Below the pieces are notes generated by a model that had not been told where the DNA came from, searched no databases, and saw only the letters and a program-made list of their open reading frames with translations. The translations under genes and the position numbers were made by a program. A DNA stretch of 64,000 nucleotides from positions 124,001 to 188,000 of the forward strand of contig JAEUUA010000004.1 of NCBI GenBank assembly GCA_016787755.1, read 5' to 3'. This document shows positions 42,433 to 52,471 of the stretch, piece after piece. The first letter of the stretch is position 1. Every line of letters begins with the position of its first letter. The DNA is from Cyclobacteriaceae bacterium. Its GTDB lineage: Bacteria; Bacteroidota; Bacteroidia; Cytophagales; Cyclobacteriaceae.

Positions 42433-44418
42433 TTAATTGTATTTAAGGATTTCAAACTCTACCCTGCGGTTGAGTTGCTTGTGTTCGTCAGTTACTTCTT
42501 GCACAATTGGTTTTGAACTTCCGAAACCGATAGCCGTAACACGGTCATGGTTTATTTGAAACTGAATTACCAAGTACATTTTGATCGCATCGGCACGGGC
42601 TTGAGAAAGTTTAAGATTGGCTTCTTCTTTCCCGGCCGAATCGGTATGTCCTGAAATTTTTAGTTTAAAGGATGGATGGTCAATTAAGAAGTTAGCGATC
42701 TTATCTAAATCAGAATGCATCTCAGGTAAAATATTGGCTTTTCCATTTTCAAACTCCAGGGATTGAAATGCAATTTTGCTTTCTATCGGCTCAGCAACTT
42801 TGTTGATTTCCAATTCTCCCTCTAGAAAAAATAATTCCTCTATCCTGAAAAAGTCATCACCCTGAATGATCAATAAATAGTTTCGTTTATTAATTAAGTT
42901 AAAATCAAATGTGCCATCCTCACGAATAAATTTTGGTGCTACCTCAATACCTTCATCTAAATCGATCACAGATACTATACCCTTTACAGATTTTCCTTGT
43001 GGATCTTTTAAACTACCTTTTAGTTGTGTGACTGCATGAGGTTGTGCTTCCATGGGCACAGGAAAAGAATACAAATCCAGATTCTTACTATCCTCTTCTA
43101 CCGAGCGGGCATAATAAAGATCTTTAGATTTTGAATCGATGGTGAAATAGTATTCGCTTCCACCCCCATTTACCAGGGGTCCAGTATTGAGCGGTTCGTT
43201 CCAATTATTTTTATAGCGATACGATTTATAGATATCGAACTCACCAAAGTTTAGAGGATGACCATTGGAACTAAAATACAGAACATTAAACGTGTGATGG
43301 AAAAATGGACTCACTTCGCTTTGAACTGTATTGATAATGGGGCCGGCATTAAGTGCTTTTTGCCATTCACCTTTTGAATTTTTTATTGCGAAGAAAATAT
43401 CTGACAGGCCAAACGTGCCCACCCGGTTGGAGGCAAAGAATAATGTATCGCCTCCATGTGTAAGGGATGGATGCGAATCCCAGCCGCTGCTATTAATGTT
43501 TGGCCCCAGGTTTTTAACATCTCCCCAGGTACTGTCTGCTTTAAGTTTCGCTACGTACAAATCGCAATTGCCTAATCCATCAGGAGCATTGCAACGTGAG
43601 AAGTAAAGAAGTTTTCCATTCTGACTTAAGCAAGCTGAACCTTCGTTGAATTCTGTATTGATGCTGGAAAAAGGCTGAGCGTCCGACCAATAATTTTCTG
43701 CCTTTAAACTGAAAAATAAATCTTCGTTGTAGGTATGATCAAATTTTTCATTGCGCTTGGATGTAAAAAGAATGAGGTCATCTACATTGCCAACCGTTGG
43801 CCCGTAGTCTTCTTTATCAGAATTAATAAATCCACCCATATTTACTAAAATTGATTGCGGCTGACGAAGTGTATCAATGTCTTTTCGATATTCAACAAGC
43901 TTATAATAAAAATCCAAGGGCACATAATTTTCTTTCTTGTTGGGATCAAGCATCTCATATCGCTTATAAATATTTTGAATGTCTAATCCTTGCTGATGAT
44001 GTTTGAGTACCAATTTATAAAGAAGTAGTGATTCACCCGGTGCGCCATGTGTTTCTGAAAGTTTGGCCAATCGCCAAATCATGGCAACGTTTTTACTAAA
44101 GTTCTCAATCCCAAAATTCCGTACATATTCTTTAAGTTCTTGATACATGAGTTTCTCCTTTCCGGGTGTATCTAGGCTCCTTATTTTTTGGAGCTTAGCA
44201 TCGTTCTTGTAGAACATCATCTTATTTACATTCGGGAAATTGAATATGTCAGACTGGCTGTAGATGGTGATGGAGTCATTTAAGGCAACGACACCACCTT
44301 TTTTCAACCCTTTTTTTTCTTTTTGCGCAAAAACATTAATGTGGAGGCCGAACATCACCACCAAAAGCACTAATAAACAAGGTCTTGTATATCTCAAGGT
44401 GTATTTTAATGTGTTCAA
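42433..44418 (-). CDS. OmpA-family protein with PD40 propeller and carboxypeptidase-like domain
   Basis: A 661-residue envelope protein. The TTG at 44418 is chosen because it yields an uncleaved-looking basic N-terminus and a signal peptide (LLVLLVVMFGLHINVFAQ); an ATG at 44481 would put 52 residues ahead of the signal. A helical TPR-like part (about residues 60-160) is followed by PD40/WD40-like strands (LLYFSRCNAPDGLGNCDLYV, TLFFASNRVGTFGLSDIFF, VLYFSSNGHP, FDIYKSY). A carboxypeptidase-regulatory-like unit (about 475-545) leads to an OmpA C-terminal domain (LKISGHTDSAGKEEANLKLSQARADA, RRVEFEI) that anchors to peptidoglycan. The order TPR-PD40-CarboxypepD-OmpA is that of PorE from type IX secretion; the link is inferred, though a T9SS cargo lies in the window. 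It is divergent from lon. Confidence 0.85.
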   Translation of the reverse strand: MNTLKYTLRYTRPCLLVLLVVMFGLHINVFAQKEKKGLKKGGVVALNDSITIYSQSDIFNFPNVNKMMFYKNDAKLQKIRSLDTPGKEKLMYQELKEYVRNFGIENFSKNVAMIWRLAKLSETHGAPGESLLLYKLVLKHHQQGLDIQNIYKRYEMLDPNKKENYVPLDFYYKLVEYRKDIDTLRQPQSILVNMGGFINSDKEDYGPTVGNVDDLILFTSKRNEKFDHTYNEDLFFSLKAENYWSDAQPFSSINTEFNEGSACLSQNGKLLYFSRCNAPDGLGNCDLYVAKLKADSTWGDVKNLGPNINSSGWDSHPSLTHGGDTLFFASNRVGTFGLSDIFFAIKNSKGEWQKALNAGPIINTVQSEVSPFFHHTFNVLYFSSNGHPLNFGEFDIYKSYRYKNNWNEPLNTGPLVNGGGSEYYFTIDSKSKDLYYARSVEEDSKNLDLYSFPVPMEAQPHAVTQLKGSLKDPQGKSVKGIVSVIDLDEGIEVAPKFIREDGTFDFNLINKRNYLLIIQGDDFFRIEELFFLEGELEINKVAEPIESKIAFQSLEFENGKANILPEMHSDLDKIANFLIDHPSFKLKISGHTDSAGKEEANLKLSQARADAIKMYLVIQFQINHDRVTAIGFGSSKPIVQEVTDEHKQLNRRVEFEILKYN

Positions 44419-44507
44419 TTCAGTCGAAAATTGAAATAAATTTGCCTGATAACCAAAACATTGGCATACCGATTGACCCATACCGTGTTCTATAAATATT
44501 AATTGGA

Positions 44508-44526
44508 GACACCCTTTTTTTGTGTC
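44508..44526. promoter_or_regulatory. GACAC/GTGTC inverted repeat upstream of lon
   Basis: GACAC (44508-44512) and GTGTC (44522-44526) flank a T-rich spacer, 19 bases before the lon ATG. Together with the neighbouring TTGGCA words (44461 and 44530) this may be a heat-shock or stress regulator site. The arms are short, so the call is weak. Confidence 0.25.
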
Positions 44527-44545
44527 AAATTGGCACTCGTAATAT

Positions 44546-47011
44546 ATGTTTAAATCCCTTGCAATAGCACCCATGGTTCAGGAAGATTCAGAAGAATTAA
44601 TTCAATTAATTAACCCCGAGCAGGAATCTGATCTTAAGCCTGAAGACCTTCCATCCGAGTTATCGATTCTTCCTATAAAAAATACTGTGCTGTTTCCCGG
44701 AGTGGTAATTCCAATTACAGTGACCCGCCAAAAATCAATTCGATTGATCAAGAATGCCTATCAAGGCAATCGAATTATTGGTGTAATCGCACAAAAAAAC
44801 AAACTGGCTGAAGAGCCTGGTATGGATGACCTATATCGGTTTGGTACCGTTGCACGCATTATTAAAATGCTTGTGTTGCCCGATGGGAATACAACGATCA
44901 TCATTCAAGGAAAAAATAGGTTTCAGATTCAGGAGTTTTTGCAGGATGAGCCTTACATGACTGCGCGCATCGATTTGCTTACCGAGCCTGATCTTGATTT
45001 GGAAAGCAAAGAGGTGAAAGCGTTGGTGCAGTCATTGAAAGATGCAGCACTAAAAATCCTGAAATTGAATCCTGAAATTCCACAAGAAGCTCAGGTGGCG
45101 TTAGATAATATTCAGAGCACTGGTTTTTTGATTCATTTTCTTTCCTCTAACCTAAATGTAGATGTAGGCGATAAGCAAAAGATTCTTGAGACAATTAATA
45201 TTGTAGAACGAGGTACGTTGCTTCTTCAATTTATGCTGAAGGAAATTCAGATGTTGGAGATTAAGCATGAGATTCAAAAGAAAGTACATACCGACATTGA
45301 TCAGCAACAACGTGATTATTTTTTACGTCAGCAGATCAAAGTATTACAGGATGAACTTGGGTATGATGGCCCCGATAAAGAAGTTGAAAAACTTAGAAAA
45401 CGGGGCGATGAGAAGAAATGGCCAAAGAGTGCAAGGGATCATTTCAATAAAGAGCTCGATAAATTATTGCGTATTAATCCGCAGGCGGCTGAGTTTCCGG
45501 TTTCGATGAACTATGTTGAGTTCATGCTCGATTTGCCATGGAATGAATTTACGGTAGATGATTTTGATTTAACACGGGCCAAAAAAATTCTGGATAAGGA
45601 TCATTTTGGTTTAGAGAAAGTTAAGACCCGCATTATTGAGTATTTAGCGGTGCTTAAGTTAAAAAAAGATATGAAGGGTCCCATACTTTGTTTGTATGGT
45701 CCTCCCGGGGTTGGTAAAACTTCATTGGGTAAATCGATTGCTAAATCGCTGCAAAGAAATTACATACGTATGTCACTGGGTGGTGTGCATGATGAAGCGG
45801 AGATTCGCGGCCATCGCAAAACCTACGTGGGTGCCATGCCAGGTAAAATATTATCAAACATCAAGAAAGCAAAATCAAGTAACCCCGTTTTTATTTTAGA
45901 TGAAATTGATAAGGTTCGTTCGGATTTCCGTGGCGATCCATCTTCGGCTTTGTTAGAGGTATTAGATCCTGAGCAGAATAATACGTTTGGCGATAATTAT
46001 TTAGATGTTGAGTACGACCTATCGAAAGTATTATTTATTGCTACCGCCAATTCATTGGAAACCATTCATCCTGCGTTGCGCGATCGGATGGAAATAATTG
46101 AACTAACCGGTTACACCGTTGAAGAAAAACTTCAGATTGCCATACGTCATTTAGTGCCTAAACAATTGGCCGAGCATGGACTGAAAGCAAGACAAGTAAA
46201 ATTCAAAAAAGAGGCACTTACCAAGATTATCGAAAGCTACACACGTGAATCGGGAGTCAGAAACCTGGAACGAAAAATTGGTTCAGTGATTCGAAGCGTA
46301 GCCAAGTCGGTGGCCATGGAGGAAAAATTTGAAAAAGAAATAACTTCTGCATTTGTGGTAAAAGTTTTGGGCGGTGAAATTTTTGACGAAGAACTTTATC
46401 AAGGCAATGATATAGCAGGTGTGGTTACAGGATTAGCCTGGACTCAAGTGGGTGGAGATATCTTATTTGTTGAGTCAAGTTTAAATCAAGGGAAGGGCGG
46501 ACTAACAATTTCAGGGCAGTTGGGTGATGTGATGAAGGAATCAGCAGTAGCAGCTTTGTCATATTTAAAATCAAATGCAAGATCATTGGGTATCGACAAC
46601 CGAATTTTTCAGCAATATGATTTACACATCCACGTTCCGGCTGGTGCTGTACCCAAAGATGGACCCTCTGCGGGTATCACGATGCTCACTTCGTTAGCTT
46701 CAATTTTCACCCAACGAAAAGTGAAAGGAAAATTGGCGATGACGGGTGAAATTACCTTGCGCGGGAAAGTGCTTCCGGTAGGAGGAATCAAAGAAAAAAT
46801 ATTGGCTGCCAAACGAAGTGGCATTAAGGAAATAATCTTAAGCCAGAAGAATAAACGCGACATAACAGAAATCGAGAAAACATACATTAAAGGACTAACC
46901 TTTCATTATGTAGATACAGTTGATGAGGTTTTAAAAATTGCTTTGTTGAAAGAGAAAGTAGCTAAGCCGCTTGACTTTGTATTAACAGAGGCGAAACCTG
47001 AGAAACCCTAA
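44546..47011 (+). CDS. lon: ATP-dependent protease Lon
   Basis: An 821-residue cytoplasmic AAA+ serine protease that degrades misfolded and regulatory proteins. The N-terminal substrate-binding domain covers about residues 38-250 ([21 protein letters not shown]), followed by a coiled-coil segment. The AAA+ domain has Walker [10 protein letters not shown] (near 385), Walker B FILDEIDK and sensor residues in [22 protein letters not shown]. The peptidase domain has the catalytic Ser in KDGPSAG (about 708) and Lys in [12 protein letters not shown] (about 750). A second in-frame ATG at 44573 (MVQEDSEE) is a possible start. Lon, hslU and the DUF4421 gene follow each other by 11 and 2 bp and probably form an operon. 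It is divergent from the OmpA gene. Confidence 0.96.
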   Translation: MFKSLAIAPMVQEDSEELIQLINPEQESDLKPEDLPSELSILPIKNTVLFPGVVIPITVTRQKSIRLIKNAYQGNRIIGVIAQKNKLAEEPGMDDLYRFGTVARIIKMLVLPDGNTTIIIQGKNRFQIQEFLQDEPYMTARIDLLTEPDLDLESKEVKALVQSLKDAALKILKLNPEIPQEAQVALDNIQSTGFLIHFLSSNLNVDVGDKQKILETINIVERGTLLLQFMLKEIQMLEIKHEIQKKVHTDIDQQQRDYFLRQQIKVLQDELGYDGPDKEVEKLRKRGDEKKWPKSARDHFNKELDKLLRINPQAAEFPVSMNYVEFMLDLPWNEFTVDDFDLTRAKKILDKDHFGLEKVKTRIIEYLAVLKLKKDMKGPILCLYGPPGVGKTSLGKSIAKSLQRNYIRMSLGGVHDEAEIRGHRKTYVGAMPGKILSNIKKAKSSNPVFILDEIDKVRSDFRGDPSSALLEVLDPEQNNTFGDNYLDVEYDLSKVLFIATANSLETIHPALRDRMEIIELTGYTVEEKLQIAIRHLVPKQLAEHGLKARQVKFKKEALTKIIESYTRESGVRNLERKIGSVIRSVAKSVAMEEKFEKEITSAFVVKVLGGEIFDEELYQGNDIAGVVTGLAWTQVGGDILFVESSLNQGKGGLTISGQLGDVMKESAVAALSYLKSNARSLGIDNRIFQQYDLHIHVPAGAVPKDGPSAGITMLTSLASIFTQRKVKGKLAMTGEITLRGKVLPVGGIKEKILAAKRSGIKEIILSQKNKRDITEIEKTYIKGLTFHYVDTVDEVLKIALLKEKVAKPLDFVLTEAKPEKP

Positions 47012-47022
47012 TTTATAACCGG

Positions 47023-48420
47023 ATGCTATCAGCTACTTATCTCACACCCCAGCAAATTGTTAAAGAACTTGACAAGTATATAATCGGACAACATGAAGCG
47101 AAGCGGAACGTAGCCATTGCGCTACGCAATCGCTGGAGGAGGATGAATGTTGCATCGGATCTTCAGAATGAAATTGTTCCTAATAATATTTTATTGATTG
47201 GGGCGACAGGCGTAGGTAAAACAGAAATTGCACGTAGGCTTGCTCGAATTGCGGATGCACCCTTCGTAAAAGTAGAGGCCTCTAAGTTTACGGAGGTAGG
47301 ATACGTGGGTCGTGATGTGGAGAGTATGGTACGCGATCTGGTTGAACAATCGGTAAACATGATTAAAACCAAGAAGAAGGAAGAAGTAAAGGAGCGTGCG
47401 GCCCACGCTGTTGAAGAAATTATTTTGGATGCCCTGATTCCGCCCATGCGTCAGAAAGCAACAGGATTTCCGGTTACTACGGAAGAGGCGAATGGAGTGC
47501 CAGCAAGCGATGTAGAGTTAAATGAGCGTACAAGAAATTTATTTCGTGAGAAGATAAAGAATGGCGAACTGGAGGATCGTAAGATTGATATAAATATTAA
47601 GCCAAGTGGAAATACTGGAGTAGGAATGATTGGAGCGGGCATGATGGATGAAGTATCGATGATGAACCTTCAGGACATGATTAGTGGCATGATGCCTAAG
47701 AAGGCCAAGAAAAGAAAAGTGACAGTAGCGGAAGCCAGAAAAATTTTGTTTGAAGAAGAAGCTTCCAAACTCATTGATATGGATGAGGTAAAGGAAGAAG
47801 CGATACGCAGAGCGGAAGATGCAGGAATTATTTTTATTGATGAGATTGATAAGATTGCTTCAGGATCAGGCAAGAAGGGAGGCAGCGGCCCGGATGTAAG
47901 TCGCGAAGGTGTTCAACGTGATTTATTACCTATTGTGGAAGGCAGTACGGTAAACACAAAATATGGAGTGATTAAAACAGATCACGTGCTTTTTGTTGCA
48001 GCAGGTGCATTTCATACTGCAAAACCCTCTGATCTAATCCCCGAGTTGCAAGGACGATTTCCAATTCGGGTTGAGTTGACCAATCTTACTAAAGAAGATT
48101 TCGTACAGATTTTAAAGGAACCTAAGAATGCGTTGACCAAACAATATCATGCCTTGTTTGAAGCAGAGGGGGTTGTCATTGAGTTTGAGGATGAAGCTAT
48201 TAATGAGATTGCACAGTTTGCATTTGATATCAATGCGGAAGTTGAAAATATTGGTGCGCGCAGATTGCACACCGTAATGAGTCGTTTGTTGAATGAGTTT
48301 TCATTTGACGTTCCAGACATCATTAAAGCCGGAGCTAAAATAACAATCACCCAGCAACTTGTTAAGGATAAACTTACTGGCTTTGTAAAAAATAAAGATT
48401 TAAGCGAATACATTCTCTAA
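47023..48420 (+). CDS. hslU: ATP-dependent protease ATPase subunit HslU
   Basis: A 465-residue AAA+ unfoldase that feeds proteins to the HslV peptidase. The start LTPQQIVKELDKYIIGQHEAKRNVAIALRNRWRR is the family signature. Walker A is GATGVGKTE, followed by the pore motif GYVGRD. The intermediate I-domain spans about residues 110-245 (EMNEIE-like helices, MMPKKAKKRKVTVAEAR). Walker B is IIFIDEIDK, sensor motifs are HVLFVAAGAFHTAKPSDLIPELQGRFPIRVEL, and the C-terminus ends SEYIL, the conserved tail that docks into HslV. HslV itself is not adjacent or elsewhere in the window, although in most genomes hslV precedes hslU directly; it must be encoded elsewhere or absent. The gene lies 11 bp after lon. 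Confidence 0.96.
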   Translation: MLSATYLTPQQIVKELDKYIIGQHEAKRNVAIALRNRWRRMNVASDLQNEIVPNNILLIGATGVGKTEIARRLARIADAPFVKVEASKFTEVGYVGRDVESMVRDLVEQSVNMIKTKKKEEVKERAAHAVEEIILDALIPPMRQKATGFPVTTEEANGVPASDVELNERTRNLFREKIKNGELEDRKIDINIKPSGNTGVGMIGAGMMDEVSMMNLQDMISGMMPKKAKKRKVTVAEARKILFEEEASKLIDMDEVKEEAIRRAEDAGIIFIDEIDKIASGSGKKGGSGPDVSREGVQRDLLPIVEGSTVNTKYGVIKTDHVLFVAAGAFHTAKPSDLIPELQGRFPIRVELTNLTKEDFVQILKEPKNALTKQYHALFEAEGVVIEFEDEAINEIAQFAFDINAEVENIGARRLHTVMSRLLNEFSFDVPDIIKAGAKITITQQLVKDKLTGFVKNKDLSEYIL

Positions 48421-48422
48421 GT

Positions 48423-49445
48423 ATGATTCGCATATGTTCTGTGCTGATCGCTATTTGGGTGTGTATCCCTTCGGCTCATGCACAAACAGACTCATTGCGA
48501 GACATCTACATTAAACAGTTTCCGGATAAATTTTTCATTTGGCCATTGTTAAAGAAAAGAGAAATCTCCTTTAGCCTTAATAGTCGTGACGACAAGGGAA
48601 AGAAACTTACCTATAAACCAAATACTTCGTTCAGTGCCGGAATAGGTTTTTACATTTTTGAAATAGCAACTGAAGTGACTTTTGCGGTTCCCATTGATGA
48701 ACAGAGCAACGCTACGTATGGAGCCAGTGATGCCCGCGATCTTCAAATCAACACGTTAGGTAAGAGCTGGGGTATTGATCTCTACAGCCAAAAATATTCA
48801 GGATTCTATGCTCCTAATCCTGCTCCAAGCCCAACATCACCTGATCGTTTTATTAAACGATCCGATATTGAGTTGAAAAATACTGGAATTAACCTGCGAT
48901 ATATTCTTAACAAAAATAAATTCTCGCTCAGATCTGCTTACAATTATTCTGAGCGTCAACTTAAAAGTGCGGGCTCTGTTATCATTTCAGGTACCGTAAA
49001 TACCTTTCGCTTACAAGCGGATTCCTCTGTACTGAATCAGGTGTATGCACCAGGCATTTCGACTACTTCAACATTTAAAGATTTTCAGTACACAGCCTTT
49101 AGCATGGCACCAGGTTATGCGTATAGCTTAATCTATAAGTCCTTTTTCCTGAACGGAACGTTTTCGATGGGTCCTGCACACTATTGGATTTCTTACACGG
49201 CTCCAAATCAAGCTACTCAATATAACATAACACTCAATACCTTTGCTGATGTGCGTATCGCGATCGGGTATAACAGCGATCGCTTTTTTGGTGGAATGAG
49301 TTTGGTAGCGCAAACGCGTGATATTCGATTTGATGAAATTCATTTTGCTAATGGGACCACAGCTTTTAAACTTCTGGTTGGGTATCGATTTGGTGAAGTA
49401 GGAATTCTGAAAAGGAGTGCCAAAGACTATTTCAGTTTGAAATAG
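48423..49445 (+). CDS. DUF4421 outer-membrane-like protein
   Basis: A 340-residue exported protein with a signal peptide (1-20, SAHAQ). It matches the DUF4421 family in outline: an N-terminal segment FPDKFFIWPLLKKREISFSL, then alternating hydrophobic strands (FSAGIGFYIFEIATEVTF, GINLRYILN, FSMAPGYAYSLIYK, GTFSMGPAHYWISYT, VRIAIGYNSDRFFGGMSL) and a C-terminal LLVGYRFGEVG, as expected for a small outer-membrane barrel. The function of DUF4421 is unknown. It begins two bases after hslU and so is co-transcribed with the two proteases, an unusual place for an envelope protein; accidental linkage is possible. A weak hairpin (GCTTTTTTTATATAGC-like) follows in the 69-bp gap to the convergent DUF3089 gene. 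Confidence 0.72.
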   Translation: MIRICSVLIAIWVCIPSAHAQTDSLRDIYIKQFPDKFFIWPLLKKREISFSLNSRDDKGKKLTYKPNTSFSAGIGFYIFEIATEVTFAVPIDEQSNATYGASDARDLQINTLGKSWGIDLYSQKYSGFYAPNPAPSPTSPDRFIKRSDIELKNTGINLRYILNKNKFSLRSAYNYSERQLKSAGSVIISGTVNTFRLQADSSVLNQVYAPGISTTSTFKDFQYTAFSMAPGYAYSLIYKSFFLNGTFSMGPAHYWISYTAPNQATQYNITLNTFADVRIAIGYNSDRFFGGMSLVAQTRDIRFDEIHFANGTTAFKLLVGYRFGEVGILKRSAKDYFSLK

Positions 49446-49514
49446 AGCTGATAGATATCAATTTTATAATTGAGCAGCGAGGGCAACAAATGCTTTTTTT
49501 ATATAGCATAGCAG

Positions 49515-50567
49515 TTAGTGGCCAACAACCATATCAGATTGTTTTGTTGTTGTGAAATTCTCAACCCGCACAGCAACATTTTCCCGAATGTTCATATAAA
49601 AGAAATTGATATCAGCCCGATGCCACACTTTGTGCCTAAATAACCAACTGCCTTTTATATTAGGTCTGCTCACCCACAATATACCCTGATGATTTTGGGC
49701 ATCCACGAGATGTGGGGCGTAGGTAAATTTTAACCCAACACCTCCTTTATTCAATTCATTTGAGGTGTAGTCTTCGTTGGCATTCCAGAGCAAAGGGTTA
49801 ATGGATAGTGCATTCCGATAACGTTCGTAGTTTTTAGGGATGTAGTTGCGGGCAAACGTATTCCAGGATGCCCATACACCTATTTCGTCTGGTGATTTGG
49901 TTGGTGAAATATTCTTAAATGCTTGTGGCGAGATGGCCCGACCAATCAGATACGCAGCGACCAATTGGTTTTGTAATTCTTTTCCATCAAAATAATCCTG
50001 TAACAATCGCTCGCCATGGTAACTCCCTTGACTGTGCGAGGCGATGACTATGGGTCGGCCTTCGTTATAATTTGCCAAATAATATTCAAAGGCTGCTTTT
50101 ACATCTTCATAAGCAAGATCAAGTGCTTTTTTGCCATCTTCTTGGTTTGGTGTATAAAAAGCAAATAAATGTGCTTGTCTATAATATGGAGCAAATACCC
50201 GGCATGCACCATTAAATGCTGTTGCCTGATTTAATAGAGTTGATCGTTGAATATTATTATTTAATTCGGCATCATTAACATCAGCATTCCACTGGTATTC
50301 ATTTTTTGGAGTTCCGGTAAAAATGGTGGGGTAAACAAAAAACACATCCGCTTTAGCGGATGCTTGATCGTTAGTAAGCGTTGACTTTCTGGGAGTGCTA
50401 TCGGCTGCATCAACTTTGGTTGGTAAGGCTGCCCATGATTCAGACCTACTATAATCGGGGGCAGTTGGAATTGGAGAATTCTGATACCTCATTTTTAACG
50501 TATGCGTTTTAACGCTGCATGAAAAAATAAGTAATGGAAGAAAAAAAGTAAGGATTAATTTTTGCAT
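49515..50567 (-). CDS. DUF3089-family alpha/beta-hydrolase lipoprotein
   Basis: A 350-residue lipoprotein. Starting from the ATG at 50567 gives a signal peptide ending LLIFSC, with the lipid-modified cysteine; an upstream start would overlap the end of truA and hide the lipobox. The mature protein matches DUF3089, an alpha/beta-hydrolase family: DVFFVYPTIF, RVFAPYYRQAHLFAFY, then IVIASHSQGSYHGERLL with the nucleophile serine of a GxSxG-like elbow (SHSQGS). The acid and histidine residues follow in the C-terminal half (NHQGILWVSRPN). Substrates of DUF3089 hydrolases are unknown; lipids, esters or cell-wall components are possible. It starts 17 bp after the truA stop, so co-transcription with truA is likely. 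Confidence 0.8.
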   Translation of the reverse strand: MQKLILTFFLPLLIFSCSVKTHTLKMRYQNSPIPTAPDYSRSESWAALPTKVDAADSTPRKSTLTNDQASAKADVFFVYPTIFTGTPKNEYQWNADVNDAELNNNIQRSTLLNQATAFNGACRVFAPYYRQAHLFAFYTPNQEDGKKALDLAYEDVKAAFEYYLANYNEGRPIVIASHSQGSYHGERLLQDYFDGKELQNQLVAAYLIGRAISPQAFKNISPTKSPDEIGVWASWNTFARNYIPKNYERYRNALSINPLLWNANEDYTSNELNKGGVGLKFTYAPHLVDAQNHQGILWVSRPNIKGSWLFRHKVWHRADINFFYMNIRENVAVRVENFTTTKQSDMVVGH

Positions 50568-50584
50568 AAAGTTTAAATCTGAAA

Positions 50585-51388
50585 TTATATTTCTATCCAT
50601 TCATCTTCAGGATGTCCAATGGCTGTATAGGTGGTTCGAACGGGAACTTCAAGAAACGGGTAAGTTACTTTAGAAAGGAAAAGACCTTGTGGGAATGCGG
50701 GCTCAAAAATTTTAGGCGTCTCACGGGTAATGAAATAGCTTTCAAATTCTTCCAGGCTAAGTTTGTTTTGCCCTATCAATAAAAGCTTGGCTACAATAAA
50801 ACGCACCATGCGCCCCAGAAAGCGATCAGCAGAGATCTGGAATCGCAAACGATCAACATTCTTATCGGCAAATAATAAAGCAGAGGTAACCTTGCAGATA
50901 GTATGGCGATGTAGATCAGGAGTTTTACAGAATGCACGGTAGTCATTGTATTGGGTTAATAAAGCCACCGCCTGTTTCATTTTATCCAAATTCAATGTTG
51001 GCTCCATGTATAGAGTACTGATACTATTTAGAAACGGATCTTTATAAGTATGAATAAAGTAATCGTAACGCCTTTGAGTAGCATCAAATCGAGCGTGTTG
51101 ATTGTCATCAACCCGAAGTATTTCAAAAATACTTATATCGCCCGGTAACTGCTTATTAAGTCTAAACATAAGATCGTAGTCCCACTTATCCTTCGCATCC
51201 ATATGAAAGAAGAACTGACTGGCGTGTACTTGCGCATCGGTGCGACCGCACCCCATAATGGATATGGGTTCTTTTAAAATAACGCCTAGCGTTTCCTCAA
51301 TTACTTCCTGCACGCTCCCCACATTGGACTGGCGTTGCCAACCCCGATATCTAAATCCGTTAAACCCAATGTGGAAGAAGAAGCGCAT
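50585..51388 (-). CDS. truA: tRNA pseudouridine synthase A
   Basis: A 267-residue cytoplasmic enzyme that makes pseudouridine at positions 38-40 in the tRNA anticodon arm. The start RFFFHIGFNGFRYRGWQRQ, the catalytic aspartate in MGCGRTDAQVHASQF (near residue 51), RRYDYFIHT, and the later YNDYRAFCK and FLGRMVRFIVAKLLLIG are the family's expected blocks. Length is normal. It is the first gene of a short minus-strand unit with the DUF3089 lipoprotein. The upstream 127 bp to the divergent esterase contain CTGG-rich micro-repeats and no clear promoter. Confidence 0.95.
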   Translation of the reverse strand: MRFFFHIGFNGFRYRGWQRQSNVGSVQEVIEETLGVILKEPISIMGCGRTDAQVHASQFFFHMDAKDKWDYDLMFRLNKQLPGDISIFEILRVDDNQHARFDATQRRYDYFIHTYKDPFLNSISTLYMEPTLNLDKMKQAVALLTQYNDYRAFCKTPDLHRHTICKVTSALLFADKNVDRLRFQISADRFLGRMVRFIVAKLLLIGQNKLSLEEFESYFITRETPKIFEPAFPQGLFLSKVTYPFLEVPVRTTYTAIGHPEDEWIEI

Positions 51389-51436
51389 TTCGCATAAAAA
51401 TACTACTATTTGGTCTGATGCATATTATTTTCGTTC

Positions 51437-51505
51437 TTGAGTGCTGGAAGCTCCGTACTGGATACTCGATAGCCCAACGTCCAGAAACCAGCGGCCAGAA
51501 TCAAA
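51437..51505. repeat. CTGG-type intergenic micro-repeats
   Basis: Between truA and the esterase gene, copies of GTACTGGATACTCGAT-like words are followed by inverted-type copies (GTCCAGAAACCAGCGGCC). Similar words recur at 61619-61660 before rsmH (TGATACTGGTTGCTGGACAC). They are too degenerate for a defined element, but their reappearance in two intergenic gaps suggests a dispersed family. Confidence 0.35.
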
Positions 51506-51515
51506 ATAATCTTCT

Positions 51516-52376
51516 ATGAAAAAATTAATTTTAACCCTTATCGCTTTATCATTTGGCTTCGCGCTACTTGCCCAAGCCGGAAAAGTAAAAGATAATCTTT
51601 CGTTGCCCAGCAAACTATTAAAAGGCGATCGCAAGTATGCCATCTATTTGCCACCCGATTATGAAACTTCGGATCGCAGTTACCCGGTGCTTTATTTATT
51701 GCATGGCGCTGGCGATGATCAAACCGGCTGGGTTCAGTTTGGAGAAGTACTTCATATTGCCGATAAATCCATTGCCGATGGAACAGCAACTCCCATGATC
51801 ATAGTAATGCCGGATGCAAACACAGGGCAGCGTGGTTATTTTAATGATTTAAAAAATGAATGGAGGTATGAAGATTTCTTTTTCGATGAGTTTATGCCCT
51901 TTATAGAAAAGGCCTATCGCATTAAAAAGGAAAAACGTTTTCGGGCAGTTGCGGGGCTCTCTATGGGTGGCGGTGGTTCCTTTATGTATGCATTACATCA
52001 TCCCGAGTTATTTTCTTCGGCCTGTCCGCTAAGCGCCTACATTGGTCCTCTTACATTGGCCGATGCCAAAGCTGGACTTGAGCGAAGTAATCAGAAAGGA
52101 ACAGATGCTGAAATTGAAGCCTACTTTAATAAACATAATGCTATTTCATTAGTTAATAACATGAAGGATGACCAGAAAAAAGCGGTGCGTTGGTACATTG
52201 ATTGTGGCGATGATGATTTTCTGTACGAAGGAAACTCCCTCGTTCACATTGCCATGAAGAAGAAAGAAATACCGCATGAGTTTCGGGTACGCAATGGAGC
52301 CCACACCTGGACATATTGGAGAGAGGCATTACCTACTGTGCTGAGTTTTGTTTCGGATGCGTTTCATCAATATTAG
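51516..52376 (+). CDS. Exported esterase of the alpha/beta-hydrolase fold
   Basis: A 286-residue periplasmic or secreted esterase with a signal peptide (1-21, ALLAQA). It belongs to the esterase-D/feruloyl-esterase-like group: SLPSKLLKGDRKYAIYLPPDYE, YPVLYLLHGAGDDQTGW, MIIVMPDANTGQRGY, the nucleophile elbow GLSMGGGGSF, and the terminal histidine in RNGAHTWTYWREAL. The oxyanion and catalytic residues are all present, so activity is expected. Likely substrates are acyl or feruloyl esters on polysaccharides, or acetyl groups. It precedes the exported TldD-like gene by 95 bp. A link between the two is possible but not shown. The 5' region carries CTGG-type micro-repeats. Confidence 0.85.
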   Translation: MKKLILTLIALSFGFALLAQAGKVKDNLSLPSKLLKGDRKYAIYLPPDYETSDRSYPVLYLLHGAGDDQTGWVQFGEVLHIADKSIADGTATPMIIVMPDANTGQRGYFNDLKNEWRYEDFFFDEFMPFIEKAYRIKKEKRFRAVAGLSMGGGGSFMYALHHPELFSSACPLSAYIGPLTLADAKAGLERSNQKGTDAEIEAYFNKHNAISLVNNMKDDQKKAVRWYIDCGDDDFLYEGNSLVHIAMKKKEIPHEFRVRNGAHTWTYWREALPTVLSFVSDAFHQY

Positions 52377-52471
52377 GAGGTTCATCGAATCATCAATATT
52401 TCTTTAATTTTATATTGGTAGTAAGAATTTTTAACCCAACCATTCGTTTAAATATAAATCATATTGTGCCA

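Noticed and set aside
44530..44545. Sigma-54-like TGGCAC before lon
   Set aside because: The required GC at the -12 position is absent at the correct spacing.
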